Shown: piece by piece, positions 1-8,943 of the stretch
Position numbering within the stretch: the first letter of the stretch is position 1
How the letters are laid out: every line of letters begins with the position of its first letter
Source of the DNA: Lactobacillales bacterium
GTDB taxonomy: Bacteria > Bacillota > Bacilli > Lactobacillales > Streptococcaceae
NCBI GenBank assembly: GCA_031261705.1
Contig: JAISJD010000035.1
Span: 1-64,000 of the forward strand
Length of the DNA stretch: 64,000 nucleotides
Reading direction: 5' to 3'
Made by a program: the position numbers and the translations under genes
Notes under the pieces: generated by a model
The model's database searches: none
Seen by the model: the letters and a program-made list of their open reading frames with translations, nothing else
What the model was told of the DNA's origin: nothing

Positions 1-88
1 GTTTCTCCTTAAAGAAACACATCAGTGGAAAGTTCAAATTAGGGTCTATAATATTTAATGATTGTTTGATAGAATCGTTGTATGGCAT
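1..88 (-). CDS. Transposase N-terminus (partial, ISL3-like)
   Basis: A minus-strand frame opens at ATG 88 behind an AAGGAGAA ribosome site and runs off the left edge after 29 codons. It begins MPYNDSIKQSLNIIDPNLNF, resembling the N-terminal pattern of ISL3 transposases (a short helix, then an I.D.N..F motif). The catalytic DDE region is outside the window, so integrity cannot be judged. Its position just inside the insertion-sequence terminus supports the call. Confidence 0.5.
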   Translation of the reverse strand, partial: MPYNDSIKQSLNIIDPNLNFPLMCFFKEK

Positions 89-207
89 CTTGTATTCTCC
101 TTATAAAATTTTTGTTTAGTTGCTTTAATTTTATCAGAATAGAAGGTGTTTTTTGAGTACCAAAAAATGGTAGTGAATTTCTCACCACCATCAAAAATTA
201 TAGAGCC
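1..207 (-). mobile_element. End of an ISL3-family insertion sequence
   Basis: On the minus strand the element begins at 207 with GGCTCTATAATTTTTGATGG, which has the GGCTCTT-like terminus typical of ISL3-family inverted repeats. It is followed by about 120 nt of non-coding DNA and then the start of an inward-reading transposase frame at 88. The rest of the element lies outside the window. If ISL3 rules hold, the 8 bp next to it (208-215, AAAATACA) would be one copy of the target duplication; the partner copy cannot be seen. The family call rests on the terminal sequence, so the exact IS name is unknown. Confidence 0.65.
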
Positions 208-214
208 AAAATAC

Positions 215-258
215 AAAACACTTGCCACTTGCTTAGTCTAGTAGCGAGTGTTTTTTTT
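215..258 (+). terminator. Intrinsic terminator next to the IS end
   Basis: AACACTTGC (217-225) can pair with GCGAGTGTT (244-252), with one G-T pair, and is followed by a run of eight T. No gene is visible between it and the IS end, so the gene it served was probably displaced or lies beyond the insertion. Confidence 0.6.
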
Positions 259-324
259 CGTTTCTCGAAGAATGTAAACTTTATTTAGAACTTTTAGAGC
301 GTGCTCTTTTTAAGGGCACTTGGT

Positions 325-332
325 GTTATAAT
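325..332 (+). promoter_or_regulatory. Putative -10 element for the GNAT gene
   Basis: A perfect TATAAT lies at 327-332, 42 bp before the acetyltransferase start. No convincing -35 box is visible at the right distance, so this is a tentative promoter. Confidence 0.4.
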
Positions 333-373
333 TTATTTAGGTTTTAGTGAAAACTTTTTGGGAGGAATATTAG

Positions 374-859
374 ATGTTTAACTATATTCAAATCTTTGAT
401 TCAACGCTTTATCCTGAAATTTTAAAGCTGTATCAATCAAACAAAGACTATTTTAAATTAAATGATACCGAAGTTACATTTCAAACGGTTGATGAGGATG
501 TGCATGCAAAGCCAGATTCCGTACTGAATGAAAATAAAAAGTATTTTTTAGTGACAGATGAATTTGATAAACCGAAAGCCGTGCTTGATTATTTAGTTGA
601 TTATCCTACTACGAATGTTGTCTACATTGGTTTGTTCTTAGTAGATAAGGCACTTCAACGTAAGCATATCGGTCGTCAGATTATTCGGGAGCAATTAGAA
701 AAGTTTCGTGCAATGAAGAAGAAAGCAGTACGATTAGGGGTGCTTGTAGAAAATAAGAGTGCGATTGCCTTTTGGGAAAGTCTAGGTTTTGTGATTATCG
801 AAGAAAATAAACAAAATACGAACGGAAACCTTGTACACGAGCTAGAATTAGCGCTCTAA
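374..859 (+). CDS. GNAT-family N-acetyltransferase
   Basis: This 161-aa single-domain protein has the acetyl-CoA binding core of the GNAT fold. Residues about 75-100 form the beta4-alpha3 segment with a Q-R-K-H-I-G-R-Q loop equivalent to the (Q/R)xxGx(G/A) pyrophosphate loop. The C-terminal motif with N-K-S-A-I-A-F-W-E-S-L-G-F is the usual motif B. The start at 374 follows GGAGGAATATT. It probably transfers acetyl from acetyl-CoA to a small molecule or protein amine in the cytosol, but the substrate cannot be read from sequence. It stands alone, bounded by a weak hairpin at 896-936. Confidence 0.85.
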   Translation: MFNYIQIFDSTLYPEILKLYQSNKDYFKLNDTEVTFQTVDEDVHAKPDSVLNENKKYFLVTDEFDKPKAVLDYLVDYPTTNVVYIGLFLVDKALQRKHIGRQIIREQLEKFRAMKKKAVRLGVLVENKSAIAFWESLGFVIIEENKQNTNGNLVHELELAL

Positions 860-895
860 AAAACAGGAAAAATTGAAAATTTAGGGTAATTTGTG

Positions 896-936
896 GAGGA
901 AATTTCATTTAACGATGAGTTTTCTCTCTTTTTTAT
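896..936 (+). terminator. Weak terminator after the GNAT gene
   Basis: GAGGAAA (896-902) pairs with TTTTCTC (920-926) through one G-T pair, followed by TCTTTTTTA. The A/T-rich gap 860-1284 otherwise holds the two promoters listed separately and no convincing gene. Confidence 0.45.
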
Positions 937-998
937 CCTCGGAATATCAATGAATCAATTGATTTATAAAAAATAAGGGAGAAAATAAAATTTTTTTA

Positions 999-1027
999 TT
1001 GTTCAATGTTTAAACACTTGTTATAAT
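999..1027 (+). promoter_or_regulatory. Promoter of unassigned transcript upstream of divIC
   Basis: TTGTTC (999-1004), a 17-bp spacer and TATAAT (1022-1027), with a TG one base before the -10 (extended -10). Transcription would begin near 1033, about 250 nt upstream of divIC, giving either a long divIC leader or a small RNA. A 21-codon frame at 1057 in this stretch lacks a good ribosome site and is not called. Confidence 0.55.
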
Positions 1028-1222
1028 TATTCCTAGATGAAACAAAGAAATTTATCATGGAAGATTTTTATTTACCTAATGATTTCTTTTCTGTGAAGAG
1101 GTTACAAAAAAACAATGATTAAATATTTTCTAATTTAAAAATTCTTATAATTTACCAAGAGTACCATATTTTTTTATTTTAGAAACTAGACATTAGAATT
1201 TTTCACATGATTTGAAAATCAA

Positions 1223-1251
1223 TAGACATTTGAATTTCTTGTTGGTATAAT
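1223..1251 (+). promoter_or_regulatory. divIC promoter
   Basis: TAGACA (1223-1228), a 17-bp spacer, then TATAAT (1246-1251) with an upstream TG. Predicted start of transcription is about 1258. This rules out translation from the ATG at 1261, which would have no ribosome site, and favours the start at 1285. Confidence 0.75.
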
Positions 1252-1284
1252 AACAAAGAGATGCCAGATGAAAAGGAGAAGCCT

Positions 1285-1713
1285 ATGAGTAAGAATGAAA
1301 AATCGAATGTTACGATGTTAGGGAATGCCTATACAAAGAAAAAATTAGCGCAAGAACAATACAATCGTAAACAGGAAATTTTCCGTCGTCGTCGGTTGGC
1401 AGTAATATTTCTTGTAGCGATGTTAGTATTTACTTACCCATCTATCCGCATCTATCAAGCGTATAATGAGTTGGTAGCTACAAGAGAAAACAAGCAGACT
1501 GCTATTGCAAATAGTGAAGATTTAAGCAAAGTGCAAAAGCAACTTGAAAAGGAAGTCAAGCTTCTTCAAGATGACGATTATGTGGCAAAGGTTGCTCGAA
1601 GTAAATACTTTTTAAGTAAAGACGGCGAACAGCTCTACTCAGTACCTGAACAAGTAGGTAACAAGGAAAATACACAAATAAACGGTAATAAAACTACATC
1701 TAGTAGTAAGTAA
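1285..1713 (+). CDS. divIC: Septum formation initiator DivIC (FtsB-like)
   Basis: This 142-aa bitopic division protein has a basic cytoplasmic tail, one membrane segment (about residues 37-55, LAVIFLVAMLVF region), then an extracellular coiled coil (about 58-100). It ends in the DDDYVAKVARSKYFLSKDGE motif characteristic of DivIC/FtsB. The family forms a complex with FtsL and DivIB at the septum. The start at 1285 is chosen because AAAAGGAG lies 7 nt upstream, while the ATG at 1261 falls at the transcription start. It is followed closely by the S1-domain gene and tilS, the conserved Firmicutes order. Confidence 0.93.
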   Translation: MSKNEKSNVTMLGNAYTKKKLAQEQYNRKQEIFRRRRLAVIFLVAMLVFTYPSIRIYQAYNELVATRENKQTAIANSEDLSKVQKQLEKEVKLLQDDDYVAKVARSKYFLSKDGEQLYSVPEQVGNKENTQINGNKTTSSSK

Positions 1714-1746
1714 TTTATATAGTTTTTTAGGAGGAAACGAGTTTTT

Positions 1747-2226
1747 ATGTCAATCGAAGTAGGCGCAAAACTACAAGGTAAAGTTTCAGGAATTACGAAT
1801 TTTGGAGCATTTATCGACTTAGGTGAAAGAAAAACAGGCTTGGTACACATCAGTGAGGTTTCTAACGGCTTCATCAAAGATATTCATGATGTATTAAGCG
1901 TAGGAGACGAAGTAACGGTAAAAGTAACTTCTGTTGGAAATGATGGAAAGATTGGTTTATCTATTCGTCAAGCGACAGAGCAAGAGGAGAAACCTAAGAA
2001 AGAATTTAATCGTAATCATCATGAACCTCGTGAAAAACGTCCTTCATTTGATCGCAATGTAAATTCTCGTGGAGGCAATCGTGGAAATTCACGTTCTGTG
2101 GCTCAACCAAAACAAGATTTCGATGCTTTAATGAGTTCATTTTTAAAAGACAGTGACGATCGCTTATTGTCTTTAAAACGTAATACAGAGGGGAAACGTG
2201 GTGGCCGTGGTGGTCGTCGCAATTAA
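1747..2226 (+). CDS. yabR: S1 RNA-binding domain protein, YabR-like
   Basis: This 159-aa protein carries one S1 domain at residues 1-72 (G-K-V-S-G-I-T-N-F-G-A-F-I, then G-L-V-H-I-S-E-V). A basic, low-complexity tail rich in Arg, Gly and Asn follows and ends in GGRGGRRN. It probably binds RNA, perhaps on the ribosome. The homologue in this position is the polyribonucleotide nucleotidyltransferase-like S1 protein next to divIC. AGGAGG precedes the ATG. It lies 33 bp after divIC and ends in a hairpin terminator. Confidence 0.85.
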   Translation: MSIEVGAKLQGKVSGITNFGAFIDLGERKTGLVHISEVSNGFIKDIHDVLSVGDEVTVKVTSVGNDGKIGLSIRQATEQEEKPKKEFNRNHHEPREKRPSFDRNVNSRGGNRGNSRSVAQPKQDFDALMSSFLKDSDDRLLSLKRNTEGKRGGRGGRRN

Positions 2227-2238
2227 TTAGAATTTCTC

Positions 2239-2266
2239 AACCCGGGCAAGTTGCTCGGGTTATTTT
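2239..2266 (+). terminator. Terminator-like hairpin between yabR and tilS
   Basis: AACCCGGGCAA pairs with TTGCTCGGGTT in a GC-rich stem with an almost closed loop, followed by only a short T stretch (TTATTTT). It may be leaky, letting tilS be read from the divIC promoter. Confidence 0.5.
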
Positions 2267-2296
2267 GGGTTCATGGTGGACACTGGAGGGGATTGT

Positions 2297-3685
2297 TTGT
2301 TCAAGCAAAAATTAACCACCCATTTAAAGAAAACAAAATTAATTGATAAGAATAAGAGATTACTGCTTGCAGTTTCTGGTGGTGTGGATTCTATGGTGCT
2401 TCTCCATGTGTTTTTAGAGCTACGTGAGGAATTTCATTGGGAGATTGGCATTGCCCATGTTCATCATAATCTGCGACGTGAAAGCAATCAAGAGCAAGCC
2501 TATTTGGAGAACTTTGCGCAAGAACACCATTTACCTTTCTATTCAGTGAAGTGGGAAGAAGGGCGCACCGTAAAAAAAGGAGTTGAGAAAAAAGCGCGCG
2601 AGTTTCGTTATGCCTTTTTTTCCGATGTTATGAAGGAACAGCACTATGATTACTTACTCACGGCTCATCATCAAGGGGATTTTTCAGAAACAATGATGAT
2701 GAAATGGATTCGGGGGAGTCTGTTGACTCATTTAATTGGGATTCGTTCTTCACAAAAATTTAGCTGTGGCAAGCTCGTTCGTCCGCTTTTACCTTTTTCT
2801 AAGGCAAATTTGTTGGAAGAAGCACAAAATAGTCCTATTATTTATTTTGAGGATGAAACCAACCAAAGTGAACATTATTTTAGAAATCGTGTGAGAAATC
2901 AACTACTCCCTCTGCTTCGTACTGAAAATCCCAATATAGACAAACAGCTACAACAATATGGGGAAAAATTTCTTTATCTTGATGATTTTTTAAGAGAAGA
3001 GCTTGTGCCAATCTTGGAACAGACGGTCACTGAAGAAGAATACCTAATAAAAATTGATTTGAAAAATTGGCAAGAGTTTTCACGTGCCAAACGCTATTTT
3101 CTGTTGACCCTTCTCTTTGAAGAAAAACTAATCGGGCAGGTTGAGGTCAATCACGCTCAAGTAGTAGAAATATTAGATTTATTAGAAAGCTCTCCCTCGC
3201 AAGCTGAAATTCAGCTAGAAAAAGGGTGGCGTTTTGCTAAAAGATATGAGATGGGGTTAATAACCGGTCTTAAGTCTGATGTTTTGCCGGAAGTTTTTTG
3301 GTTAAATGAGGGGATAGGATTATTTCTTTCTCAAGAGGAGTGGCTCGGTACTTCGGAAGAACAATTTTCTGGGAATGCTAAGGAGTGGGAAACCTACCGC
3401 CTAAGTTTTAACCGAAAGTTAAACTTTCCTTTAGAAATTCGTCATCGTAGACCAAAGGATGAAATTCACTTGCAAGAAAAGGGATACACGAAGAAAGTCC
3501 GTCGTGTGTTCATTGATAACAAGTTTTTGCTAGAGGAAAGGGAGAAAACTTGGCTAGTTTTTGAACAAACAGAATTACTTTGGATTGTTCCAAAAGTGCA
3601 TTCTTATTTGAGTATTCTAGGTAGGAATGATAAAATAATGAGCGAGCTTATTTATAAGCGAAGAATATCCACAACGTACAAATAA
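2297..3685 (+). CDS. tilS: tRNA(Ile)-lysidine synthase TilS
   Basis: TilS converts C34 of tRNA-Ile(CAU) to lysidine using ATP and lysine, so that the tRNA reads AUA. The PP-loop ATP motif SGGVDS is at residues 27-32. A HHNLR segment follows in the N-terminal domain, and the C-terminal substrate-binding domain extends to 462 aa, normal for the long Gram-positive form. An ATG at 2273 would give 470 aa, but GGAGGGG at 2285-2291 sits 5 nt before TTG 2297, so that TTG is preferred. It is followed by hpt at 49 bp, as in Bacillus and Enterococcus. Confidence 0.93.
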   Translation: MFKQKLTTHLKKTKLIDKNKRLLLAVSGGVDSMVLLHVFLELREEFHWEIGIAHVHHNLRRESNQEQAYLENFAQEHHLPFYSVKWEEGRTVKKGVEKKAREFRYAFFSDVMKEQHYDYLLTAHHQGDFSETMMMKWIRGSLLTHLIGIRSSQKFSCGKLVRPLLPFSKANLLEEAQNSPIIYFEDETNQSEHYFRNRVRNQLLPLLRTENPNIDKQLQQYGEKFLYLDDFLREELVPILEQTVTEEEYLIKIDLKNWQEFSRAKRYFLLTLLFEEKLIGQVEVNHAQVVEILDLLESSPSQAEIQLEKGWRFAKRYEMGLITGLKSDVLPEVFWLNEGIGLFLSQEEWLGTSEEQFSGNAKEWETYRLSFNRKLNFPLEIRHRRPKDEIHLQEKGYTKKVRRVFIDNKFLLEEREKTWLVFEQTELLWIVPKVHSYLSILGRNDKIMSELIYKRRISTTYK

Positions 3686-3734
3686 ACCAAAACATCTGTT
3701 TTTTTAAACCTGTAATGAAGAAAGGAAGACACAC

Positions 3735-4277
3735 ATGCTAGAGCAATATATTGAGAAAGTTCTATATAGCAAAGAGGAAATTGAAGAAAAAACAATGGAA
3801 TTAGGGAAACAATTGGCAATTGATTACGCTGGAAAAAATCCATTAGTAGTAGGTGTGTTAAAAGGGGCAGTTCCATTCTTGGCAGATTTAACACGTGCTA
3901 TTGACACACATTTAGAGTTAGACTTCATGGTTGTCTCAAGCTATCATGGGGGAACAACTTCTTCTGGAGAAGTAAAAATTCTAAAAGATTTAGATACAAA
4001 CGTTGAAGGTCGCGACATCCTAATCGTTGAAGACATTATTGATACAGGAAGAACGCTTCGTTATCTTGCAGAGCTCTTCCAATACCGTAAGGCAAAATCT
4101 GTGAAAATCGTCACTCTACTAGATAAACCAGAAGGACGTGTCGTAGATATTACCGCCGATTATGTAGCATTTAACGTACCTAATGAGTTTGTGGTAGGCT
4201 ACGGCTTAGATTACAACGAAAATTATCGTAATTTACCGTACGTTGGCGTATTAAAACCAGAAGTTTATCAAAATTAA
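3735..4277 (+). CDS. hpt: Hypoxanthine phosphoribosyltransferase
   Basis: This 180-aa type I phosphoribosyltransferase salvages hypoxanthine and guanine with PRPP to give IMP and GMP. The PRPP-binding loop [10 protein letters not shown] is at about residues 98-107, and the flexible-loop region [14 protein letters not shown] precedes it. The start has an AAAGGAAG ribosome site. The fixed order tilS-hpt-ftsH is shared by Bacillus and Enterococcus; in Bacillus, HprT and TilS jointly control ftsH expression, so regulatory coupling is possible here but is not visible in sequence. Confidence 0.95.
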   Translation: MLEQYIEKVLYSKEEIEEKTMELGKQLAIDYAGKNPLVVGVLKGAVPFLADLTRAIDTHLELDFMVVSSYHGGTTSSGEVKILKDLDTNVEGRDILIVEDIIDTGRTLRYLAELFQYRKAKSVKIVTLLDKPEGRVVDITADYVAFNVPNEFVVGYGLDYNENYRNLPYVGVLKPEVYQN

Positions 4278-4363
4278 TGAGCCCTACTAAGAAAGTGTGT
4301 TAAACTAGGTAGTAGTTATAGAAAACAACTTAATAAGATAAGAATATCAGAAAGGGGTCAACT

Positions 4364-6490
4364 ATGAATAACAAAAAAAGTGGTGGCTTTTTGAAAAATT
4401 CATTTTTCTATATATTAGTCATTTTAGCGATGTTTGTAGTCGTTCAATTTTTCTTAAAAGGAAATAGCAGCACTTCGACAGACGTTAACTATTCAACTTT
4501 GACGCAACAATTAAAAGAAGGAAAAATCGAAGAATTTTCATTACAACCCTCTAACGGTGTATTAACTGTAAAAGGTCAGTATAAAGAAAAACAAAAAGTT
4601 AAAAATAGTGCAGGGTTGAACCTGCTAGGTAGTACAGATACAACAACTAAGAACTTCACATCTGTTATTTTACCAACTGATTCAACAGTCAATGAAGTCT
4701 ATGAATTAGCGAAAAGTGCAAAAACAAAAGTCGATATAAAACCTGAAAGCTCGAATGGCTTATGGATTTCTGTTGTATTAAGCGTGTTACCATTAGTTCT
4801 GCTCATTTTCTTCTTCTATATGATGATGGGTCAAGGGCAACAAGGTGGCGGCGGTGGTCGTGTGATGAACTTTGGCAAAGCTAAGGTGAAGGAAGCAGAC
4901 AAGAAAGCAAATCGTGTCCGTTTCTCTGATGTTGCAGGTGCCGAGGAAGAAAAACAAGAATTAGTCGAAGTCGTTGAATTCTTGAAGGATCCTCGTAAAT
5001 TCTCCGCATTAGGCGCACGTATTCCAGCGGGTGTGTTACTAGAAGGACCTCCCGGGACAGGGAAAACCTTGTTAGCAAAAGCAGTTGCTGGGGAAGCTGG
5101 AGTACCATTTTACTCTATCTCTGGTTCTGACTTCGTTGAAATGTTCGTCGGTGTCGGTGCCAGCCGTGTCCGTGACTTATTTGAAACAGCGAAGAAAAAT
5201 GCACCTTCTATCATCTTCATTGATGAAATTGATGCGGTAGGTCGTCAACGTGGCGCTGGTATGGGTGGCGGTCACGATGAACGTGAACAAACCTTGAACC
5301 AATTGCTTGTTGAAATGGATGGTTTTGAAGGAAATGAAGGAGTTATCGTTATTGCAGCGACAAACCGTTCAGATGTCCTAGATCCAGCCTTACTTCGTCC
5401 GGGTCGTTTTGACCGTCAAATTTTAGTTGGTCGTCCAGACGTTAAGGGCCGTGAAGCAATTTTACGTGTTCATGCGAAAAACAAACCTTTAGCTGACGAT
5501 GTTGACTTAAAGGTAGTTGCTCAACAAACACCAGGTTTTGCTGGTGCAGAGCTTGAAAATGTCTTAAACGAAGCGGCTTTAGTAGCGGCTCGTCGAAATA
5601 AATTGAAAATTGATGCTTCAGATATTGATGAAGCAGAAGACCGTGTGATTGCAGGCCCTGCGAAGAAAGATCGCGTTGTTTCTGCGCATGAACGTAAAAT
5701 GGTTGCCTACCATGAAGCAGGGCATACCATCGTTGGTTTAGTCCTATCAAACGCTCGTGTCGTACACAAGGTTACGATTGTTCCTCGTGGTCGTGCAGGT
5801 GGTTACATGATTGCTTTACCAAAAGAAGATCAAAACTTACTTTCAAAAGAAGATATGTTTGAACAAATCGTTGGGTTACTTGGTGGTCGTACTGCAGAAG
5901 AAATTATTTTCAACGCACAAACGACGGGTGCAAGTAATGACTTTGAACAAGCCACAGCTTTGGCTCGTAGTATGGTTACTGAATATGGGATGAGTGAAAA
6001 ACTTGGTCCTGTCCAATATGAAGGAAATCATGCGGTGTTCTTAGGTCGTGACTACGGTCAAGGCAAACCTTACTCTGAACAAGTTGCTTATGAAATCGAC
6101 CAAGAAGTTCGTCGTATCTTAAATGAAGCACATGCGAAAGCACATGAAATCATTCAAGCAAACCGTGACAAACATAAGTTGATTGCAGAAAAACTTCTTG
6201 AAGTGGAAACTTTAGATGCTGCTCAAATCAAGTCACTTTATGAAAAAGGTGTTATGCCAAATGCTGATTCAGAATTTCCAAGTGAAACAGCCTTAACATT
6301 TGAAGAAGCGAAACGTGCGTTAGAACAACGTGACGAACAAAAACAAGCCGAAGAGTTTAAAGCTGAAGCAGAAGATAAAGCTGAATTAGAAACAGATACA
6401 GAACACTTGAATGAAGAAGTACAAAAAACAAGTGAAAAAGTCCAAGAAGATATTAAATCTGAGGATTCCAAAGACGATTCAGAAAAATAG
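4364..6490 (+). CDS. ftsH: ATP-dependent zinc metalloprotease FtsH
   Basis: This 708-aa membrane-anchored AAA+ protease degrades unassembled membrane proteins and regulatory proteins. Two membrane segments (about residues 13-30 and 133-153) flank the extracytoplasmic domain. The AAA module has Walker A GPPGTGKT (about 228-235), Walker B FIDEID (about 285) and the SRH region with [19 protein letters not shown]. The zinc site HEAGH is at about 450-454. The tail after residue 640 is very acidic and Glu/Lys-rich. AAAGGGG precedes ATG 4364, and a strong terminator follows. Confidence 0.97.
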   Translation: MNNKKSGGFLKNSFFYILVILAMFVVVQFFLKGNSSTSTDVNYSTLTQQLKEGKIEEFSLQPSNGVLTVKGQYKEKQKVKNSAGLNLLGSTDTTTKNFTSVILPTDSTVNEVYELAKSAKTKVDIKPESSNGLWISVVLSVLPLVLLIFFFYMMMGQGQQGGGGGRVMNFGKAKVKEADKKANRVRFSDVAGAEEEKQELVEVVEFLKDPRKFSALGARIPAGVLLEGPPGTGKTLLAKAVAGEAGVPFYSISGSDFVEMFVGVGASRVRDLFETAKKNAPSIIFIDEIDAVGRQRGAGMGGGHDEREQTLNQLLVEMDGFEGNEGVIVIAATNRSDVLDPALLRPGRFDRQILVGRPDVKGREAILRVHAKNKPLADDVDLKVVAQQTPGFAGAELENVLNEAALVAARRNKLKIDASDIDEAEDRVIAGPAKKDRVVSAHERKMVAYHEAGHTIVGLVLSNARVVHKVTIVPRGRAGGYMIALPKEDQNLLSKEDMFEQIVGLLGGRTAEEIIFNAQTTGASNDFEQATALARSMVTEYGMSEKLGPVQYEGNHAVFLGRDYGQGKPYSEQVAYEIDQEVRRILNEAHAKAHEIIQANRDKHKLIAEKLLEVETLDAAQIKSLYEKGVMPNADSEFPSETALTFEEAKRALEQRDEQKQAEEFKAEAEDKAELETDTEHLNEEVQKTSEKVQEDIKSEDSKDDSEK

Positions 6491-6499
6491 TCATTGATT

Positions 6500-6544
6500 G
6501 ACCTATAACATCTTTCATCTGAGAGGTATTATAGGTCTTTTTTT
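6500..6544 (+). terminator. ftsH terminator
   Basis: A perfect 9-bp stem, GACCTATAA (6500-6508) with TTATAGGTC (6529-6537), followed by seven T. Confidence 0.88.
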
Positions 6545-6636
6545 GCTCAATTTTAAGTTTTAAAATTGAATTTCTCTCTAAGGTAAGGGAAAATGGACTT
6601 CAATAAGTCAAAAATATGTATTGAGGAGTGAATCGT

Positions 6637-7341
6637 TTGAGAAATATCCGAAATATGAAATATGATTGGAGCTACACGGGAGAGAATGGTCCTGAAAATT
6701 GGCATGGTTTGTGCGAAGAATTTTCGGAGGCGGAAAAATTTCCATTGCAATCACCTATTGGGCTTTCAAAAGAAGAAAGTACCGTTGATTTGGAGGGATG
6801 TTCTCTTCATTTTCACTATCAAGAGCAATTATTTACCGAAAAGGAATTTAAAAATACCTTTCATTTTGTGCCTATTGATTTAAAAAGTTCTGTGACTTTT
6901 CATGGAGAAAAATATTTTTTAACGGACATTCATTTTCATACACCTAGTGAGCATATTTTAGAGGCGATACATTCTCCGTTAGAGGTACATTTGGTGCATA
7001 TGAATGCCTTAGGGGAAAACTTAGTGGTTGGAAGTTTATTTTTAATTTCTGATAGTGGGGAGGAATTTTCTTGGGAAAAAGGTGGACACGAGCAGGTGTT
7101 TCTTCCTGAGTTTTTCTTACCAAAAGCTAGTAGTCATTTTCATTATGTAGGTTCTTTGACGACACCTCCAACGAAGGGACCGATTCATTGGTTTGTTTTT
7201 GATACCTTTTCTGCGGTTAATTTTTCGTTTTTGGAGTTGATAAGTTCGGGGATTCCATTTGAAAATAATCGCCCTCTTCAAGAAAGAAGAGATAGAAAAA
7301 TAGTTTATTGTAGCAATAAAAATTCCTCCACGTTTGATTAG
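6637..7341 (+). CDS. Alpha-class carbonic anhydrase, no signal peptide
   Basis: This enzyme interconverts CO2 and bicarbonate. Alpha-class hallmarks are present: W-x-Y-x-G-x-x-G-P-E-N-W near the N-terminus, Q-S-P-I, and the zinc histidines in HFHTPSEH and in E-V-H-L-V-H. The S-L-T-T-P-P loop near the active site and a late N-N-R-P-L-Q motif complete the fold. Most bacterial alpha enzymes are exported, but this one begins directly with the mature domain, so it is probably cytosolic. GAGGAG at 6623-6628 lies 8 nt before TTG 6637, so that start (234 aa) is preferred over GTG 6628, which overlaps the ribosome site. Confidence 0.9.
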   Translation: MRNIRNMKYDWSYTGENGPENWHGLCEEFSEAEKFPLQSPIGLSKEESTVDLEGCSLHFHYQEQLFTEKEFKNTFHFVPIDLKSSVTFHGEKYFLTDIHFHTPSEHILEAIHSPLEVHLVHMNALGENLVVGSLFLISDSGEEFSWEKGGHEQVFLPEFFLPKASSHFHYVGSLTTPPTKGPIHWFVFDTFSAVNFSFLELISSGIPFENNRPLQERRDRKIVYCSNKNSSTFD

Positions 7342-7354
7342 TGGAGGAATTTTT
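7318..7354. terminator. Bidirectional terminator, carbonic anhydrase / zwf
   Basis: A perfect 14-bp inverted repeat, AAAAATTCCTCCAC and its complement, with a 9-nt loop. It overlaps the last codons of the carbonic anhydrase gene and gives U-runs on both strands for the convergent genes. Confidence 0.9.
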
Positions 7355-7358
7355 CATT

Positions 7359-8870
7359 TTATAGCTTTAATTTTCCACGTTCGATATACCAATAAGACGG
7401 ATCCCAGACCCATTCACGTCCGTCACGTTCGAGTAATACATTTGCTTCAGTAGGTCCCATTGTACGTGCAGGATAGGTTGGGATGTCTTTAATATTTTTA
7501 TCCCAAGCGTTGCGAATCACGTCGATTAATTCCCATGAGCGAGCAACCTCATCCCAATGAGAGAAGTTAGTGCGTTCGCCATTTAGAGCATCTAGGAGGA
7601 GCTTTTCATAAGCTTCCGGTGAGTTGCCGAGAAATTCAGCATCATGACGATATTCCAGTTTGATAGGTTCAATATCAAAGCCTTGACCTGCTTCTTTCCC
7701 GTTTAATGAAAGACTAAAACCTTCTGTCGGTTGAATGTAGATTGTCAAGATGTTGGGTGGAAGTGTGTTATCTGTTCCACTTGAAAACATATCAATTGGT
7801 GTTTGTTTAAAGACAATATTGATGCGTGTACCTTTTTCAGTTAGGCGTTTTCCTGTTCTGACATAGAAAGGAACGCCGGCCCAACGGAAATTATCAATCA
7901 TGAATTTTCCAGCCGCATAGGTTTCGATTTTTGAGTCAGGTGCGACATTTGGTTCTTCACGATAACCGACATAATGCTCCCCGTCAAAATCTCCTGCTAC
8001 ATATTGTCCGGGGACAAAGTTTTCCAAGGCTTCCTGTTCTGTGTATTTTCTCACGGCGTTCAAGGCTTTTACTTTTTCAGCACGAATTTCATTTTCGGTG
8101 AAGTGGGTTGGTGGTTCCATTGCAAGAAGAGATAGCACTTGTAAAATATGGTTTTGCACCATATCTTTTAGAGCGCCGCTTGTTTCATAATAACCGCCAC
8201 GGTCTTCTACACCGATAAATTCGGCAAAAGTAATTTGTACATTATCTATATATTTATTGTTCCAGATACTTTCAAAGATATGATTAGCGAAACGAACCGC
8301 TGCTACGTTTTGAATCATTTCTTTTCCAAGATAGTGGTCGATACGGAAAATATCTTCTTCGGGGAAGCTTTGCCCGATTTCTTTATTTAATTTTGCAGCA
8401 GAGGCATAATCTGAGCCGAAAGGTTTTTCAATAATCAGACGTTCAAAGCCTTTTCCAGTCAAAATATGCTCTGTTTTCAAGTGCTTGACAATGGTTCCAA
8501 AGAATTGCGGTGCCATAGCCAAGTAGAAAATTTGATTGCATTCCGTGTGAAATTCTTTGGTTAGTCGGTCACCCAGTTGCTTTAAAGTAACATAATGCTC
8601 TGCATCTTGTACGTCATGACTTTGATAGAAGAAATGACTGGCAAATTTTTCCGCTTGTGCGTCACTATCTTGTAAATCTGCAATGGTATCACGGACAACT
8701 TCTCGGTAAAAATCATCAGTCCAAGGACGGCGTGCCGTACCAATTACAGCGAAATTTTCACCTAATTCTCCTTTTTTATATAAACGAAATAATGACGGAT
8801 AAAGTTTCCGTTTTGCTAAATCTCCTGTTGCTCCAAAAATGGTAAATAGAGCTTTTTTTGCCTCAATCAT
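7359..8870 (-). CDS. zwf: Glucose-6-phosphate 1-dehydrogenase
   Basis: Zwf oxidises glucose 6-phosphate with NADP to 6-phosphogluconolactone, the first oxidative pentose phosphate step. The 503-aa protein has the Rossmann motif GATGDLAKRK at residues 13-22 and the substrate and catalytic motif RIDHYLGKE at 176-184. Length is normal. GAGGAAGG precedes the ATG on the minus strand. It lies 73 bp downstream of the mntR-type regulator in the same direction. A lactonase that could act on its product is at 56.7-57.7 kb. Confidence 0.96.
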   Translation of the reverse strand: MIEAKKALFTIFGATGDLAKRKLYPSLFRLYKKGELGENFAVIGTARRPWTDDFYREVVRDTIADLQDSDAQAEKFASHFFYQSHDVQDAEHYVTLKQLGDRLTKEFHTECNQIFYLAMAPQFFGTIVKHLKTEHILTGKGFERLIIEKPFGSDYASAAKLNKEIGQSFPEEDIFRIDHYLGKEMIQNVAAVRFANHIFESIWNNKYIDNVQITFAEFIGVEDRGGYYETSGALKDMVQNHILQVLSLLAMEPPTHFTENEIRAEKVKALNAVRKYTEQEALENFVPGQYVAGDFDGEHYVGYREEPNVAPDSKIETYAAGKFMIDNFRWAGVPFYVRTGKRLTEKGTRINIVFKQTPIDMFSSGTDNTLPPNILTIYIQPTEGFSLSLNGKEAGQGFDIEPIKLEYRHDAEFLGNSPEAYEKLLLDALNGERTNFSHWDEVARSWELIDVIRNAWDKNIKDIPTYPARTMGPTEANVLLERDGREWVWDPSYWYIERGKLKL

Positions 8871-8943
8871 TCACAAGCCTTCCTCTCATTACAAAGCAAG
8901 AAGAAAATTTTAACTTCTTACTCAATTTTGATGATTTCCTTTT

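Noticed and set aside
1057-1122. A 21-codon frame in the divIC upstream region
   Set aside because: Weak ribosome site and no protein-like signal; more likely leader or small RNA.
5442-5750. A 102-aa frame opposite ftsH
   Set aside because: Antisense shadow of a highly conserved coding region, with no ribosome site.
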